In this document: piece after piece, positions 6,878 through 13,981 of the stretch | Layout of the letters: each line of letters begins with the position of its first letter | Position numbering within the stretch: position 1 is the stretch's first letter | Assembly (NCBI GenBank): GCA_015229095.1 | Contig: JADGCE010000006.1 | Span: 12,632-29,223, forward strand | Length of the DNA: 16,592 nt | Direction of reading: 5' to 3' | Source of the DNA: Magnetococcales bacterium | Lineage (GTDB): Bacteria; Pseudomonadota; Magnetococcia; Magnetococcales; Magnetaquicoccaceae | Program-made: the position numbers and the translations under genes | Notes under the pieces: generated by a model | The model's input: only the letters and a program-made list of their open reading frames with translations | Told to the model about the DNA's origin: nothing | Database searches by the model: none

Positions 6878-7698
6878 TGGGTACGCCAAGAGAAAAACCT
6901 TTGCCCATGATCATAGTCGCCCGAGTGGCCGCTGCCGTGGTTCTGGCGGCACTCTTCGTGCTGGCGTATCGCGATGGGGGGCTGGGGGATCCTCTCCGCT
7001 GGGCCTCCTGTGCGGCGGGGTGCGGAGCGGTGGATATGGCGATGTTTGTCCTGTTCTACCTGATGGCCACCGTTCTTTTTATGCCGGGGTCGGTGTTGAC
7101 CCTGGCGGGCGGGGCTTTGTTTGGTCCCTGGCTGGGTGGTTTGCTCTGTCTGGTCGGGGCGACACTGGGCGCGGGGCTCTCTTTCCTGATTGCGCGTCAC
7201 CTGGTGGGTAGATGGGTGGCGCGTCGGGTGGAGGGCATGCTCGGCTCTCTTCTGGCCGGGGTGGCGGCGGAGGGGTGGCGTTTTGTTGCCTTTGTTCGCC
7301 TGGTGCCCCTCTTTCCCTTCAACCTGCTCAACTATGCCTTGGGCTTGACCCCTGTGCGCCTGGACCACTATCTGCTGACCTCTTTGCTCTGCATGGCGCC
7401 CGGTTGTCTGGCCTATGCCTGGTTGGGGCACGCCGGCAAGGAGGCGCTCCACGGCAGCGCCGATGCGGTGCGCGCCGGGTTGTGGGCCCTGGGGGTGTTG
7501 GCCATCGCGCTCCTGTTGCCCCGGTGGGTTCGCCGGGCACGGGCCAGAGAGCACCCGGCCTGTTGTCGCCCGCAGGGCACGCCGGAGCCTGGAGGCACGC
7601 CGCCGGCTTCGGATGGGGGGGAGCTTTCCGACCCAACCGACCGCACGCCTGACCCTGGCCGTGTGATGGTATCCGGTCAAGACCACTCTTCCGCCTGA
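6874..7698 (+). CDS. TVP38/TMEM64 (SNARE-associated, DedA superfamily) membrane protein
   Basis: A 274-residue polytopic membrane protein of the VTT/TVP38 family. The conserved core is visible: LTLAGGALFGPWLGGLLCLV followed by GATLGAGLSFLIARHLVGRW, then at about residue 138 the signature FVRLVPLFPFNLLNYALGL. Helices are predicted near 13-30, 55-75, 80-112, 135-155, 165-185 and 205-222. Members of this superfamily are linked to lipid scrambling or undecaprenyl-phosphate handling, but the substrate of this one is unknown. The last 50 or so residues are a Pro/Gly/Asp-rich hydrophilic tail that looks nonconserved. Its ATG overlaps the lolC stop (ATGA), suggesting translational coupling; ATG 6877 is an equal alternative start. 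It converges on the zinc-ribbon gene with a 27-bp gap and no visible terminator. Confidence 0.85.
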   Translation: MMGTPREKPLPMIIVARVAAAVVLAALFVLAYRDGGLGDPLRWASCAAGCGAVDMAMFVLFYLMATVLFMPGSVLTLAGGALFGPWLGGLLCLVGATLGAGLSFLIARHLVGRWVARRVEGMLGSLLAGVAAEGWRFVAFVRLVPLFPFNLLNYALGLTPVRLDHYLLTSLLCMAPGCLAYAWLGHAGKEALHGSADAVRAGLWALGVLAIALLLPRWVRRARAREHPACCRPQGTPEPGGTPPASDGGELSDPTDRTPDPGRVMVSGQDHSSA

Positions 7699-7725
7699 TG
7701 GCAGGGCAGGGAGCGCATTGCCCCA

Positions 7726-8031
7726 TTATTTTGTCTTGAACAGGGCCTCGGCCGCTTGACGTGAGGCGTCGACAGGCTTTCTGGGGCGTGGGTTGGAGGC
7801 TGGGGGGACCGCCTTGAAAAAATCACAAAAGTTGGCCTGTTCCTTGTCAACAACCCGCTCTGCCTGAATTTCACGGCAGGAATTGTAACAGAGAGGATCA
7901 TACAAAAAGCAGTTTTTACATACCCGGGTCTCCCGGTGACAACTGGGACAGTCATCCTGCCGACCGAACTGTTCAACAGCAAGAGACTCGCCGCAATTCC
8001 AACAAGTGCCTGTACGATTGACGTGCATCAT
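7726..8031 (-). CDS. Small Cys-rich zinc-ribbon-like protein of unknown function
   Basis: A 101-residue hypothetical protein. Cysteines are arranged as C10-x2-C13, C28-P-x-C31, C38-x2-C41, then C48, C52 and C69, followed by a Pro-rich and basic tail. The first two pairs look like a rubredoxin/zinc-ribbon knuckle (TCWNCGESL, DDCPSCHRET). The second half, VCKNCFLYDPLCYNSC and then ERVVDKEQANFCDFF, resembles a conserved block that I recall in uncharacterised bacterial proteins, though I cannot name the family. No signal peptide, so probably cytoplasmic. The start at 8031 (or 8028) places the N-terminus just before the first Cys pair. The open frame continues to an ATG at 8130, giving 134 residues, with no clear ribosome site for either. 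It is divergent from glnK. A metal-binding or redox role is an inference only. Confidence 0.75.
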   Translation of the reverse strand: MMHVNRTGTCWNCGESLAVEQFGRQDDCPSCHRETRVCKNCFLYDPLCYNSCREIQAERVVDKEQANFCDFFKAVPPASNPRPRKPVDASRQAAEALFKTK

Positions 8032-8193
8032 CCGAATGTTCCGCTTGCAGTGGGTTGGATGGGTGGTGAAAGCGTTGAGGGAGGGCAACAGCAGCCCCGT
8101 CGCCGGACACTCTACCCCATTTTGGGCCATTTTGGAAAAGAAAATTACGCATACCCTGCTGCGGATGTCGTCAGATTCTGCCGTCCCGATCAG

Positions 8194-8221
8194 ATTAAAA
8201 TTTAGACATTTGCTGATTCAA
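8194..8221 (-). promoter_or_regulatory. Putative sigma-70 promoter of the zinc-ribbon gene
   Basis: On the minus strand TTGAAT (complement of 8216-8221), 16 bp, then TTTAAT (complement of 8194-8199). It lies in the A+T-rich divergent region. The distance to ATG 8031 is about 160 nt, and to the longer start at 8130 about 60 nt, so it does not settle which start is used. Confidence 0.3.
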
Positions 8222-8323
8222 TAGACACGTGTGTGCCTAATTATTAATCACGCCCATTGCCCGTCCCTGTTTCATGAGGGCGAATTTTGCAAAAAATCAT
8301 TTTAATACAAATATATAATCGTG

Positions 8324-8339
8324 TGGCACAGACAGTGCG
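8324..8339 (+). promoter_or_regulatory. Sigma-54 (-24/-12) promoter of glnK-amtB
   Basis: TGGCAC at 8324-8329, then AGACA, then GTGCG, keeps the invariant GG (8325-8326), ten bases and GC (8337-8338) of sigma-54 promoters. Transcription would begin near 8350, about 110 nt before glnK. This is the expected control for a nitrogen-limitation operon, with NtrC as the usual activator. A TATAAT at 8314-8319 adjoins it but has no well-spaced -35. I see no clear NtrC palindrome; the rest of 8222-8459 shows no gene. Confidence 0.8.
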
Positions 8340-8459
8340 TAAAGGGTATTCCAAGAGGGGAGCCGGGAGGGCCTCATCGCGGGGTCAACTCAGAAAGCAC
8401 ACCATCCATGACGCGCATCCACGCGCTTGCCATATGACACCATACGAGGAGAGAGACGA

Positions 8460-8798
8460 ATGAAATGGATTATCGCCATCATAAAACCATTCAAGCTGGA
8501 CGATGTCCGAGAAGCATTGACGGATCTGGGGATCTCTGGGCTGACCGTTTCGGAAGTGCGGGGGTTTGGCCGTCAGAAGGGGCATACCGAGTTGTACAGG
8601 GGTGCGGAATACCAAGTGGATTTTTTGCCCAAGCTGAAGATTGAACTGGCCGTGGAGGGGGAGCGGGTGGCCCAGGTGATCGATGCCATCCGCTCGGCCA
8701 GCAACACGGGCAGAATTGGCGACGGCAAAATTTTCGTATTGGATATGGAACAGGCTGTGCGCATCCGTACCGGTGAAACCGGACAGACCGCTCTCTAA
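8460..8798 (+). CDS. glnK: PII nitrogen regulatory protein GlnK/GlnB
   Basis: A 112-residue PII signal protein, the standard family length. It is a trimeric cytoplasmic sensor of 2-oxoglutarate, ATP/ADP and glutamine that binds AmtB to close the channel when ammonium rises. Visible family features are the N-terminal strand MKWIIAIIKPFKLDDV, the T-loop GRQKGHTELYRGAEYQVDF with the uridylylation residue Tyr51, and the C-terminal TGRIGDGKIFVLDMEQAVRIRTGE signature region. ATG 8460 was chosen over the longer frame from 8427: it fits the family and has AGGAG eight bases upstream. amtB follows after 35 bp. Linkage to amtB favours the name glnK over glnB; the sequence alone cannot separate the paralogues. 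It is likely transcribed from the sigma-54 promoter at 8324. Confidence 0.95.
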   Translation: MKWIIAIIKPFKLDDVREALTDLGISGLTVSEVRGFGRQKGHTELYRGAEYQVDFLPKLKIELAVEGERVAQVIDAIRSASNTGRIGDGKIFVLDMEQAVRIRTGETGQTAL

Positions 8799-8833
8799 CC
8801 GCAGGTAATCATGGCTAACAAGGAGGAAACCCG

Positions 8834-10147
8834 ATGAAAAAACTCTGGATGCGGTGGTGCTTGCCCGTCGGTGCCGCGCTGATGTTGTCTCTCCCCTCTG
8901 GGGCGATGGCGGAAGAGGTGGTGGTGCTCAATCCGGGCAATACCGCCTGGATGTTGACTTCCACAGCCCTGGTGTTGTTCATGACCGTGCCTGGTCTTTC
9001 CCTGTTCTATGGGGGCATGGTGCGTGCCAAAAATGTGCTCTCCGTTTTGATGCAGTGTTTTGCCATTACCTCCCTGATCACCGTGTTGTGGAGTCTGTAT
9101 GGTTACAGCCTGGCCTTTGGGGATGGGGGCGGATGGAATGCCATGATCGGCGGAACGCAAAAGTTGTTTCTGGCCGGAATCACCGCGACCAGTCTGAATC
9201 TGACCATCCCGGAAACGGTCTTTTTGGTCTTTCAAATGACCTTTGCCATCATTACGCCGGCATTGATTGTCGGTGCCTTTGCGGAACGGATGAAATTTTC
9301 TGCCATGCTCCTCTTCATGGGCCTGTGGTTTACGGCGGTCTACCTGCCCGTCTGCCATTGGGTCTGGGGTGCCGGCTGGCTGAGCACCCGGGGCGTATTG
9401 GATTTTGCGGGGGGAACGGTGGTCCACATCAATGCGGGCGTTGCAGGCTTGGTGGCCGCCCTGGTGCTGGGCAAGCGCAAGGGCTTTCCCACCACCCATA
9501 TGCCGCCTCACAATCTCACCTTTACCGTCATGGGCGCGGGTATGTTGTGGGTCGGTTGGTTTGGCTTTAACGCAGGCAGTGCCGTGGCTGCGGATGGTAT
9601 TGCCGGTATGGCCATGGCTGTCACCCAGATTGCGGCGGCGGCGGCGGCCTTGAGCTGGATGTTTGTGGAGTGGGGCATTCATGGCAAGCCCAGCGCCTTG
9701 GGCATTGTCACCGGGGCAGTGGCGGGTTTGGTGGCCATTACACCCGCCTCCGGGTATGTCAGCCCCATGGCTGCCCTGGTGATTGGTGCGGTCGCCGGTC
9801 TCCTCTGTTTCTGGGGCGCGACCGCTCTCAAACGGAAGATGGGCTATGATGACTCCCTGGATGCCTTTGGGGTGCATGGTGTTGGAGGGATTGTGGGTGC
9901 TGTGTTGACCGGGGTGTTTGCCAGCAAGGATCTGGGAGGTGTGGGGTTTGCCACGGGGATCAATACCCTTTCCGAACAGGTGGTCGCGCAGCTGGTCGGT
10001 GTCGGTGCCACGGTGGTCTATTGTGCCATTGTGACGTTTATCCTCCTCAAGGTGGTGGATCTGGTCACGGGCCTGCGTGTCGATTTGGAACAGGAAACCG
10101 TGGGGTTGGATCTCTCGCTGCACGACGAGAGGGGTTACAACCTGTAG
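8834..10147 (+). CDS. amtB: AmtB ammonium transporter
   Basis: A 437-residue inner-membrane ammonium channel of the Amt/Rh family, which acts as a trimer. Residues 1-26 are a cleavable signal peptide ending AMA. The mature part shows the expected eleven helices. The family block FYGGMVRAKNVLSVLMQC, the pore twin histidines H198 (GGTVVHINAG) and H348 (FGVHGVGGIVGA), spaced 150 residues apart as in E. coli AmtB, and the C-terminal tail ending LSLHDERGYNL, where PII docks, are all present. A strong AAGGAGG lies upstream of ATG 8834. It is the second gene of the glnK-amtB unit and is followed by an intrinsic terminator, so the operon ends here. Nothing in the sequence suggests loss of function. 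Confidence 0.96.
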   Translation: MKKLWMRWCLPVGAALMLSLPSGAMAEEVVVLNPGNTAWMLTSTALVLFMTVPGLSLFYGGMVRAKNVLSVLMQCFAITSLITVLWSLYGYSLAFGDGGGWNAMIGGTQKLFLAGITATSLNLTIPETVFLVFQMTFAIITPALIVGAFAERMKFSAMLLFMGLWFTAVYLPVCHWVWGAGWLSTRGVLDFAGGTVVHINAGVAGLVAALVLGKRKGFPTTHMPPHNLTFTVMGAGMLWVGWFGFNAGSAVAADGIAGMAMAVTQIAAAAAALSWMFVEWGIHGKPSALGIVTGAVAGLVAITPASGYVSPMAALVIGAVAGLLCFWGATALKRKMGYDDSLDAFGVHGVGGIVGAVLTGVFASKDLGGVGFATGINTLSEQVVAQLVGVGATVVYCAIVTFILLKVVDLVTGLRVDLEQETVGLDLSLHDERGYNL

Positions 10148-10169
10148 TCGTGGTGTGCCGTATACATGC

Positions 10170-10203
10170 AGGCCGGGGAGAGGCGACTCTCCCCGGCCTT
10201 TTT
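10170..10203 (+). terminator. Intrinsic terminator of glnK-amtB
   Basis: A perfect 13-bp G/C-rich stem (AGGCCGGGGAGAG at 10170-10182, CTCTCCCCGGCCT at 10187-10199) with a GCGA tetraloop (GNRA type) is followed at once by TTTTT. It begins 23 bp after the amtB stop. This is a textbook Rho-independent terminator. Confidence 0.93.
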
Positions 10204-10208
10204 GCTTT

Positions 10209-10236
10209 CCGGACATCTTCTGCGGAACATGTCCGG
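10209..10236 (+). repeat. Inverted repeat upstream of the PEGA/SPOR gene
   Basis: CCGGACAT (10209-10216) and ATGTCCGG (10229-10236) form an 8-bp inverted repeat with a 12-bp spacer, just after the amtB terminator. It could be an operator or a weak hairpin. No regulator is encoded beside it, so a role is not assigned. Confidence 0.4.
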
Positions 10237-10340
10237 TTTGTACCGGCCTCCGGGGGCCTGCCCATACGTTTGCCCCGCTTTTCAACAGCCATGGTAACGG
10301 GTACAGAAATCGGATATCCTGCGGGAGTGGTTTGTACCGG
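10235..10340 (+). repeat. Two copies of a 12-bp direct repeat, each with a small dyad
   Basis: GGTTTGTACCGG occurs at 10235-10246 and again at 10329-10340, 94 bp apart start to start. Each copy holds the dyad GGT-TTGT-ACC. A further dyad GTTCA-TCG-TGAAC sits at 10347-10359, shortly before the downstream start at 10388. The 10204-10387 interval thus looks like a control region; no gene is seen in it. Confidence 0.4.
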
Positions 10341-10387
10341 AGGGGTGTTCATCGTGAACCGTGTGCTTGAAGGGGTGCATTGTGTTG

Positions 10388-11761
10388 ATGTTTTCATATA
10401 AAAATCAATCTGTTGCTTCTTTTGTATCCCTCTGTCTCTTCTGTTGCTGGCCCGTGGGCGACCTGCTCCATGCGGCGGAAGAGCCCGCTGGCAAAACCGG
10501 GGCGACTGCGGATGTGGCGACGCACCACTTTACCCTGCTGACAGAACCTTCCAACGCCAAGGTGGAAATAATCAACCTGAAAACGCCCTATCAGCCGAAC
10601 ATGCTGCTCAAAGCGGGACGCTACCACATCGTGGTCTCCGCCGCCGGACATGAGACGGAAAAGGGCTTTATCGATATCACCCATCAGGACTGGATCGGCA
10701 AGGTGGTTCTCCATCCCCTGAATGACCCGGTGCCGGCGGACGAGAAGGAGGCCAACTCGGAGAGCCAGCTGCAGGAACAGTGGAGCAAACTGGAGCAGGA
10801 AAAAAATCAGTTGGCGGCTTTGCGGCGTACCCTTGCGCAGGAGCAGGAAAGGTTGGAGTTGGCCAAAAAAGAGTTGCATAGCGGTCGCCAGGCATTGGAA
10901 CTGGCAAAACAGTCCGTGGAGTTGGCCAGGAAAGAGTGGTCGGAAAAACAGCTGGCCTGTACGCCCGCAGTCGAAGCCAAACCGGTAGTGGAGACTCCAT
11001 CCAAGCCGGAGAGTGCGGGGGAACGTCAGGGAGCCGCAGAGGTGGAGGTGTTGCAGAGCCCGGTGTCGGAAGCGGTGGCTGCGCGCAAGCCACTGCCGGA
11101 GGTTGCGGCGGCACAGCCGGCGGCAGCAGCGGAGCGCAAGGAGCCACCCCCGCCTGTTCCGCTTCCCGCCCCTCTGGCCAATCCCAACAGGGCCAAACCG
11201 GTAGTCGTGCCGGAGGAGGCCCCCAAACAGGAGGAGGGGCCAGCGAGTGCAGGGGCTGGGAATGGGGCGACCGTTGCCGAAACCTCGGTGCTCTCTGCCG
11301 GGACTCTCTCCGCCGATACGCCTCCCAAAGAGTCGGCAGCCGCTGCCACGCCCCAGGTGGCTGCCTTGTTGGCCGAGGGGATGCGTTATCTGCAGCAGGC
11401 GCGTCCTCCCCGCAGTAGCCCGCCCCCGGAAAGCAAAGAGGCCCTGGACAAGCTGCGTCGGGCCCAGCAGTTGGATCCGGACAACAAGGCCGTCCAGAAG
11501 GCACTGCTCCTGTACGAGAAGCGGTATGTCATTTATACGGGATTGTTTGAAATCAAGGCCAAGGCTGACGCGATGGTGCAACGGATCGAGGCGTTGGGCA
11601 TTCCTGCCTTCCAGCAGTCCGTGCTGGTCAAGGGTAAAGAGTCCCTGCGTATTTGCATTGGTCTCTTTGCGAGTCAAGAGGAGGCGGCCGACTATTTGCA
11701 GCGCCTGAAGCAGGGCAACCTGGAGATCACAGAGACCATCTTGCGCATCTACAAGCAGTAG
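10388..11761 (+). CDS. Exported PEGA-like / coiled-coil / SPOR domain protein
   Basis: A 457-residue protein of unknown specific function. Residues 1-29 resemble a signal peptide ending LHA. Residues about 46-108 match a PEGA-type beta domain (TEPSNAKVEIINL, then LKAGRYHIVVSAAGHET), often found on surface or periplasmic proteins. Residues about 120-195 are a charged coiled coil (LEQEKNQLAALRRTLAQEQE, KKELHSGRQALELAKQSVE). A long Pro/Ala/Glu linker follows. Residues about 325-375 form a short TPR-like helical pair (EALDKLRRAQQLDPDNKAVQ). The last 80 residues resemble a SPOR domain (YVIYTGLFEIKAKADAMVQ ... RICIGLFASQEEAADYL), which in known cases binds denuded septal peptidoglycan. A periplasmic, cell-wall-associated role is inferred. 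ATG 10388 is chosen for its signal peptide; a GTG at 10361 extends the frame. The diguanylate cyclase gene follows after 100 bp. Confidence 0.7.
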   Translation: MFSYKNQSVASFVSLCLFCCWPVGDLLHAAEEPAGKTGATADVATHHFTLLTEPSNAKVEIINLKTPYQPNMLLKAGRYHIVVSAAGHETEKGFIDITHQDWIGKVVLHPLNDPVPADEKEANSESQLQEQWSKLEQEKNQLAALRRTLAQEQERLELAKKELHSGRQALELAKQSVELARKEWSEKQLACTPAVEAKPVVETPSKPESAGERQGAAEVEVLQSPVSEAVAARKPLPEVAAAQPAAAAERKEPPPPVPLPAPLANPNRAKPVVVPEEAPKQEEGPASAGAGNGATVAETSVLSAGTLSADTPPKESAAAATPQVAALLAEGMRYLQQARPPRSSPPPESKEALDKLRRAQQLDPDNKAVQKALLLYEKRYVIYTGLFEIKAKADAMVQRIEALGIPAFQQSVLVKGKESLRICIGLFASQEEAADYLQRLKQGNLEITETILRIYKQ

Positions 11762-11861
11762 AAACAGGCTGAGTGGATCCCCCTGATCTCTCCGAGGGCC
11801 ACGTTTCTGGTGGGGGCTGTGTGGCGTCGTGGCGCAGGGAAATTGTATCGCAGAGTTTGTC

Positions 11862-13208
11862 ATGAAACCTCAATCCGTATCCAAACCAATCCGCATCCTT
11901 CTGGTGGATGATCAAGCCCTCACGGGTCTGTTGCTGAGGCGCATGCTGGGTGCCGAGGAAGAGATGGCGGTGCTGGCCTGTCTGGATCCTGCTGCCGCTG
12001 TTCAGATGGCCGAGGAGCAGGATCCCGCAGTGATTTTATTGGATCTGGTCATGCCGGGTGTGGATGGGTTGACCCTGCTCAGGCGGTTTCGGAGCATGGA
12101 ACGCTTTTCCCACACCCCCATTATCCTGCTCTCCTCGCAGGAAGAGGCTGAGTGGAAGGCCCAGGCCTTCCAGGATGGAGCCAATGATTATTTGATCAAG
12201 CTGCCGGATGCGGTGGAGATGGTGGCGCGTCTGCGGTATCACGCGGAAAATTATTTTAATCGTCAAAAACATATAAAGGATCAGCAGGCTCTGCTGGAGA
12301 GTGAGCAGCGTTTTCGCATGGTGACCCAATCCATCCCCGAGGCGATTGTCGCCGTTTGTCCGGATGGTATGATCCATTTTTGGAATCGAGGGGCAGAAAA
12401 AATTTTTGGCTATACCGCCCAGGAGATCTATGACCGTTCCTTGACCGTATTGCTTCCGCAGCATGCGTCGATGCAACCCATGCGCAAGTTGCACAGGATA
12501 CGTCTCTACAGCCAACGGTACCAGGAGGACGCGCAGAAAGACAGAACATGGGAAATGGTGGGAGTGCGCAAGGGAGGTGAAACATTTCCCATGGAGTTTT
12601 CCATCGCCACCTGGAAAGCGGAGGGCGTTGTCCATTTTGCAGCGGTGATCCGGGATATCACCGAGCGCAAGCGGGCCGAGGAAAAAATTCGCCATCAGGC
12701 CCACTTTGATCTGCTGACGGATTTGCCCAATCGTAACCTGTTTCTCAAACGTTTGGACGAAAGCCTTGCGTTGGCGGCCCGGCAGAGCAAACGGTTGGCT
12801 CTGCTGTTTATCGATTTGGATCGCTTCAAGTGGGTGAATGATACCCTGGGTCACGAGGCGGGGGATGATCTGCTGCAACAGGCGGCGCAGCGTATGCTTG
12901 CCTGTGTGCGCAAGAGCGATACGGTGGCGCGGTTGGGGGGGGATGAGTTTACCATGATTTTGTTTGATATCGCGGATGCGGTCAGTGTCACACGGGTCGT
13001 GGAAACGATTCTACAGCAACTGGCTGTCCCGTTTTTGCTGTCGGGCCAGGAGGTGGGCATTTCCGGCAGCATCGGCGTCACCTTTTTTCCCGAAGATGGC
13101 GACGGGCGCGAGGCGCTGTTGCGCAATGCGGACCATGCCATGTATGTCGCCAAACGCTCCGGTCGCAACGCCTACTGGTTGTTTCAACCGGAACAGCAGG
13201 GCGCCTGA
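11862..13208 (+). CDS. REC-PAS-GGDEF response regulator diguanylate cyclase
   Basis: A 448-residue cytoplasmic signalling protein that probably makes cyclic di-GMP. The N-terminal receiver domain (10-125) keeps the acidic pair D16-D17, the phosphoacceptor D61 in ILLDLVMPGVDG, S91 and K113, so it should accept a phosphate. A PAS domain follows (about 146-260, SIPEAIVAVCPDGMIHFWN). The GGDEF domain covers about 275-445, with the intact active site GGDEF at 359-363, the nucleotide/metal block FIDLDRFKWVNDTLGH and an inhibitory I-site R350-K-S-D353 five residues before GGDEF. The enzyme should therefore be active and feedback-inhibited by product. No EAL or HD-GYP domain. ATG 11862 gives a normal receiver start; a GTG at 11829 would add 11 residues. 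The cognate histidine kinase is not in the window. The 100-bp gap after the SPOR gene, without a terminator, allows co-transcription. Confidence 0.93.
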   Translation: MKPQSVSKPIRILLVDDQALTGLLLRRMLGAEEEMAVLACLDPAAAVQMAEEQDPAVILLDLVMPGVDGLTLLRRFRSMERFSHTPIILLSSQEEAEWKAQAFQDGANDYLIKLPDAVEMVARLRYHAENYFNRQKHIKDQQALLESEQRFRMVTQSIPEAIVAVCPDGMIHFWNRGAEKIFGYTAQEIYDRSLTVLLPQHASMQPMRKLHRIRLYSQRYQEDAQKDRTWEMVGVRKGGETFPMEFSIATWKAEGVVHFAAVIRDITERKRAEEKIRHQAHFDLLTDLPNRNLFLKRLDESLALAARQSKRLALLFIDLDRFKWVNDTLGHEAGDDLLQQAAQRMLACVRKSDTVARLGGDEFTMILFDIADAVSVTRVVETILQQLAVPFLLSGQEVGISGSIGVTFFPEDGDGREALLRNADHAMYVAKRSGRNAYWLFQPEQQGA

Positions 13209-13221
13209 TCCCACACCACGC

Positions 13222-13581
13222 TCAGCGCAGACCGGGACGTCGTTTTTTTTTGTCCCGATCCGCCGGGTTGGCCTCTTTTTCACCCCAAAGCGGGGCGTCG
13301 CCGAACCGTTTTTCCCACCACTCCTCCGGGGAGAGATATTTTTCCACCTCCTCTTCCCGAAACGAAAAACGATAATGGGCGCAATAGCTGCGGATCAACT
13401 GGGCCGCCTCCAGAATGCGTTGGGTCATCTCCGTGCAGCGTTCCGGCTGTTCCACGCAACGATCCGGGTGCCACCGTTTCAGCAATGTCTTGATTTGCGC
13501 CTCAATGTCGGCCAGGCAGGCCTCCTCATCCAGGCCCAAAAGCTGCCGCGCCGCGCTGATCTGTTCATAGAGGTTGGCCAT
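13222..13581 (-). CDS. Small J-domain (DnaJ-like) protein
   Basis: A 119-residue protein whose N-terminal half reads as a J domain: YEQISAARQLLGL, a helix with KTLLKRWHPDR, and the diagnostic HPD tripeptide at 38-40. Such proteins stimulate the ATPase of a DnaK-type Hsp70 and pick its clients. The second half (SPEEWWEKRFGDAPLWGE and a Lys/Arg-rich tail) lacks the Gly/Phe, zinc-finger and C-terminal domains of DnaJ, so this is a stand-alone class C J protein. It has no signal or membrane helix from the start chosen. The frame stays open upstream to 14142, including an ATG at 14010 with a hydrophobic N-terminus, but that longer form would put a J domain behind a signal peptide. The gene converges on the diguanylate cyclase with a 13-bp gap. 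Confidence 0.75.
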   Translation of the reverse strand: MANLYEQISAARQLLGLDEEACLADIEAQIKTLLKRWHPDRCVEQPERCTEMTQRILEAAQLIRSYCAHYRFSFREEEVEKYLSPEEWWEKRFGDAPLWGEKEANPADRDKKKRRPGLR

Positions 13582-13792
13582 CTTCGGTTTGTCTCGCTTT
13601 CTCCGCACACACTGTGTTTGCGCTTTCCCCCCGTTGTTTGTGCCCAACGCCTCACTCTCCCATACTTCGGGGTGAAAAGTCCACCCATGCGATGGCGGTG
13701 TCGGACCTCCGTGGTGAAGCACTCTGACGGCAGCGGTTTTACCATGCCTCTGCCTCTTTTCCGAACGGAAATCACCCGTCCCGACAAATGTG

Positions 13793-13822
13793 TTGCACAG
13801 GAAGAAACGCTTGCCGTAGAAT
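13793..13822 (+). promoter_or_regulatory. Putative promoter of the FecR/cadherin-like gene
   Basis: TTGCAC (13793-13798), an 18-bp spacer and TAGAAT (13817-13822) lie about 160 bp before the preferred GTG start at 13982. The 400-bp gap 13582-13981 between two divergent genes holds this candidate; I recognise no RNA gene there. Match by eye only. Confidence 0.35.
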
Positions 13823-13981
13823 GGCCCCGTCCATGGTTCTTCAGCAACCAGGGCATGTGCGCTGAGCGGGGGGGCTTGGGGCTCCTGTTCTCTCCGTGGG
13901 TGGCCTTCGGGCCTGAGGCGGGGAGAGCGAGGGCCGGAGTGTCTCGGCGCATGCATCCACATCGACAGCACGGTGAGCACT

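Noticed and set aside
8250..8290. Possible NtrC site upstream of the sigma-54 promoter (TTGCCC ... GGGCGAA)
   Set aside because: The half-sites are imperfect and 16 bp apart, which does not match the usual NtrC palindrome spacing.
8795..10285. 496-codon open frame on the minus strand opposite amtB
   Set aside because: Low-complexity His/Gln/Gly-rich translation fully antisense to an intact AmtB; a shadow frame.
10394..11863. 489-codon open frame on the minus strand opposite the PEGA/SPOR gene
   Set aside because: Leu/Arg/Gly-rich translation without domains, antisense to a frame with a signal peptide, coiled coil and SPOR signature.
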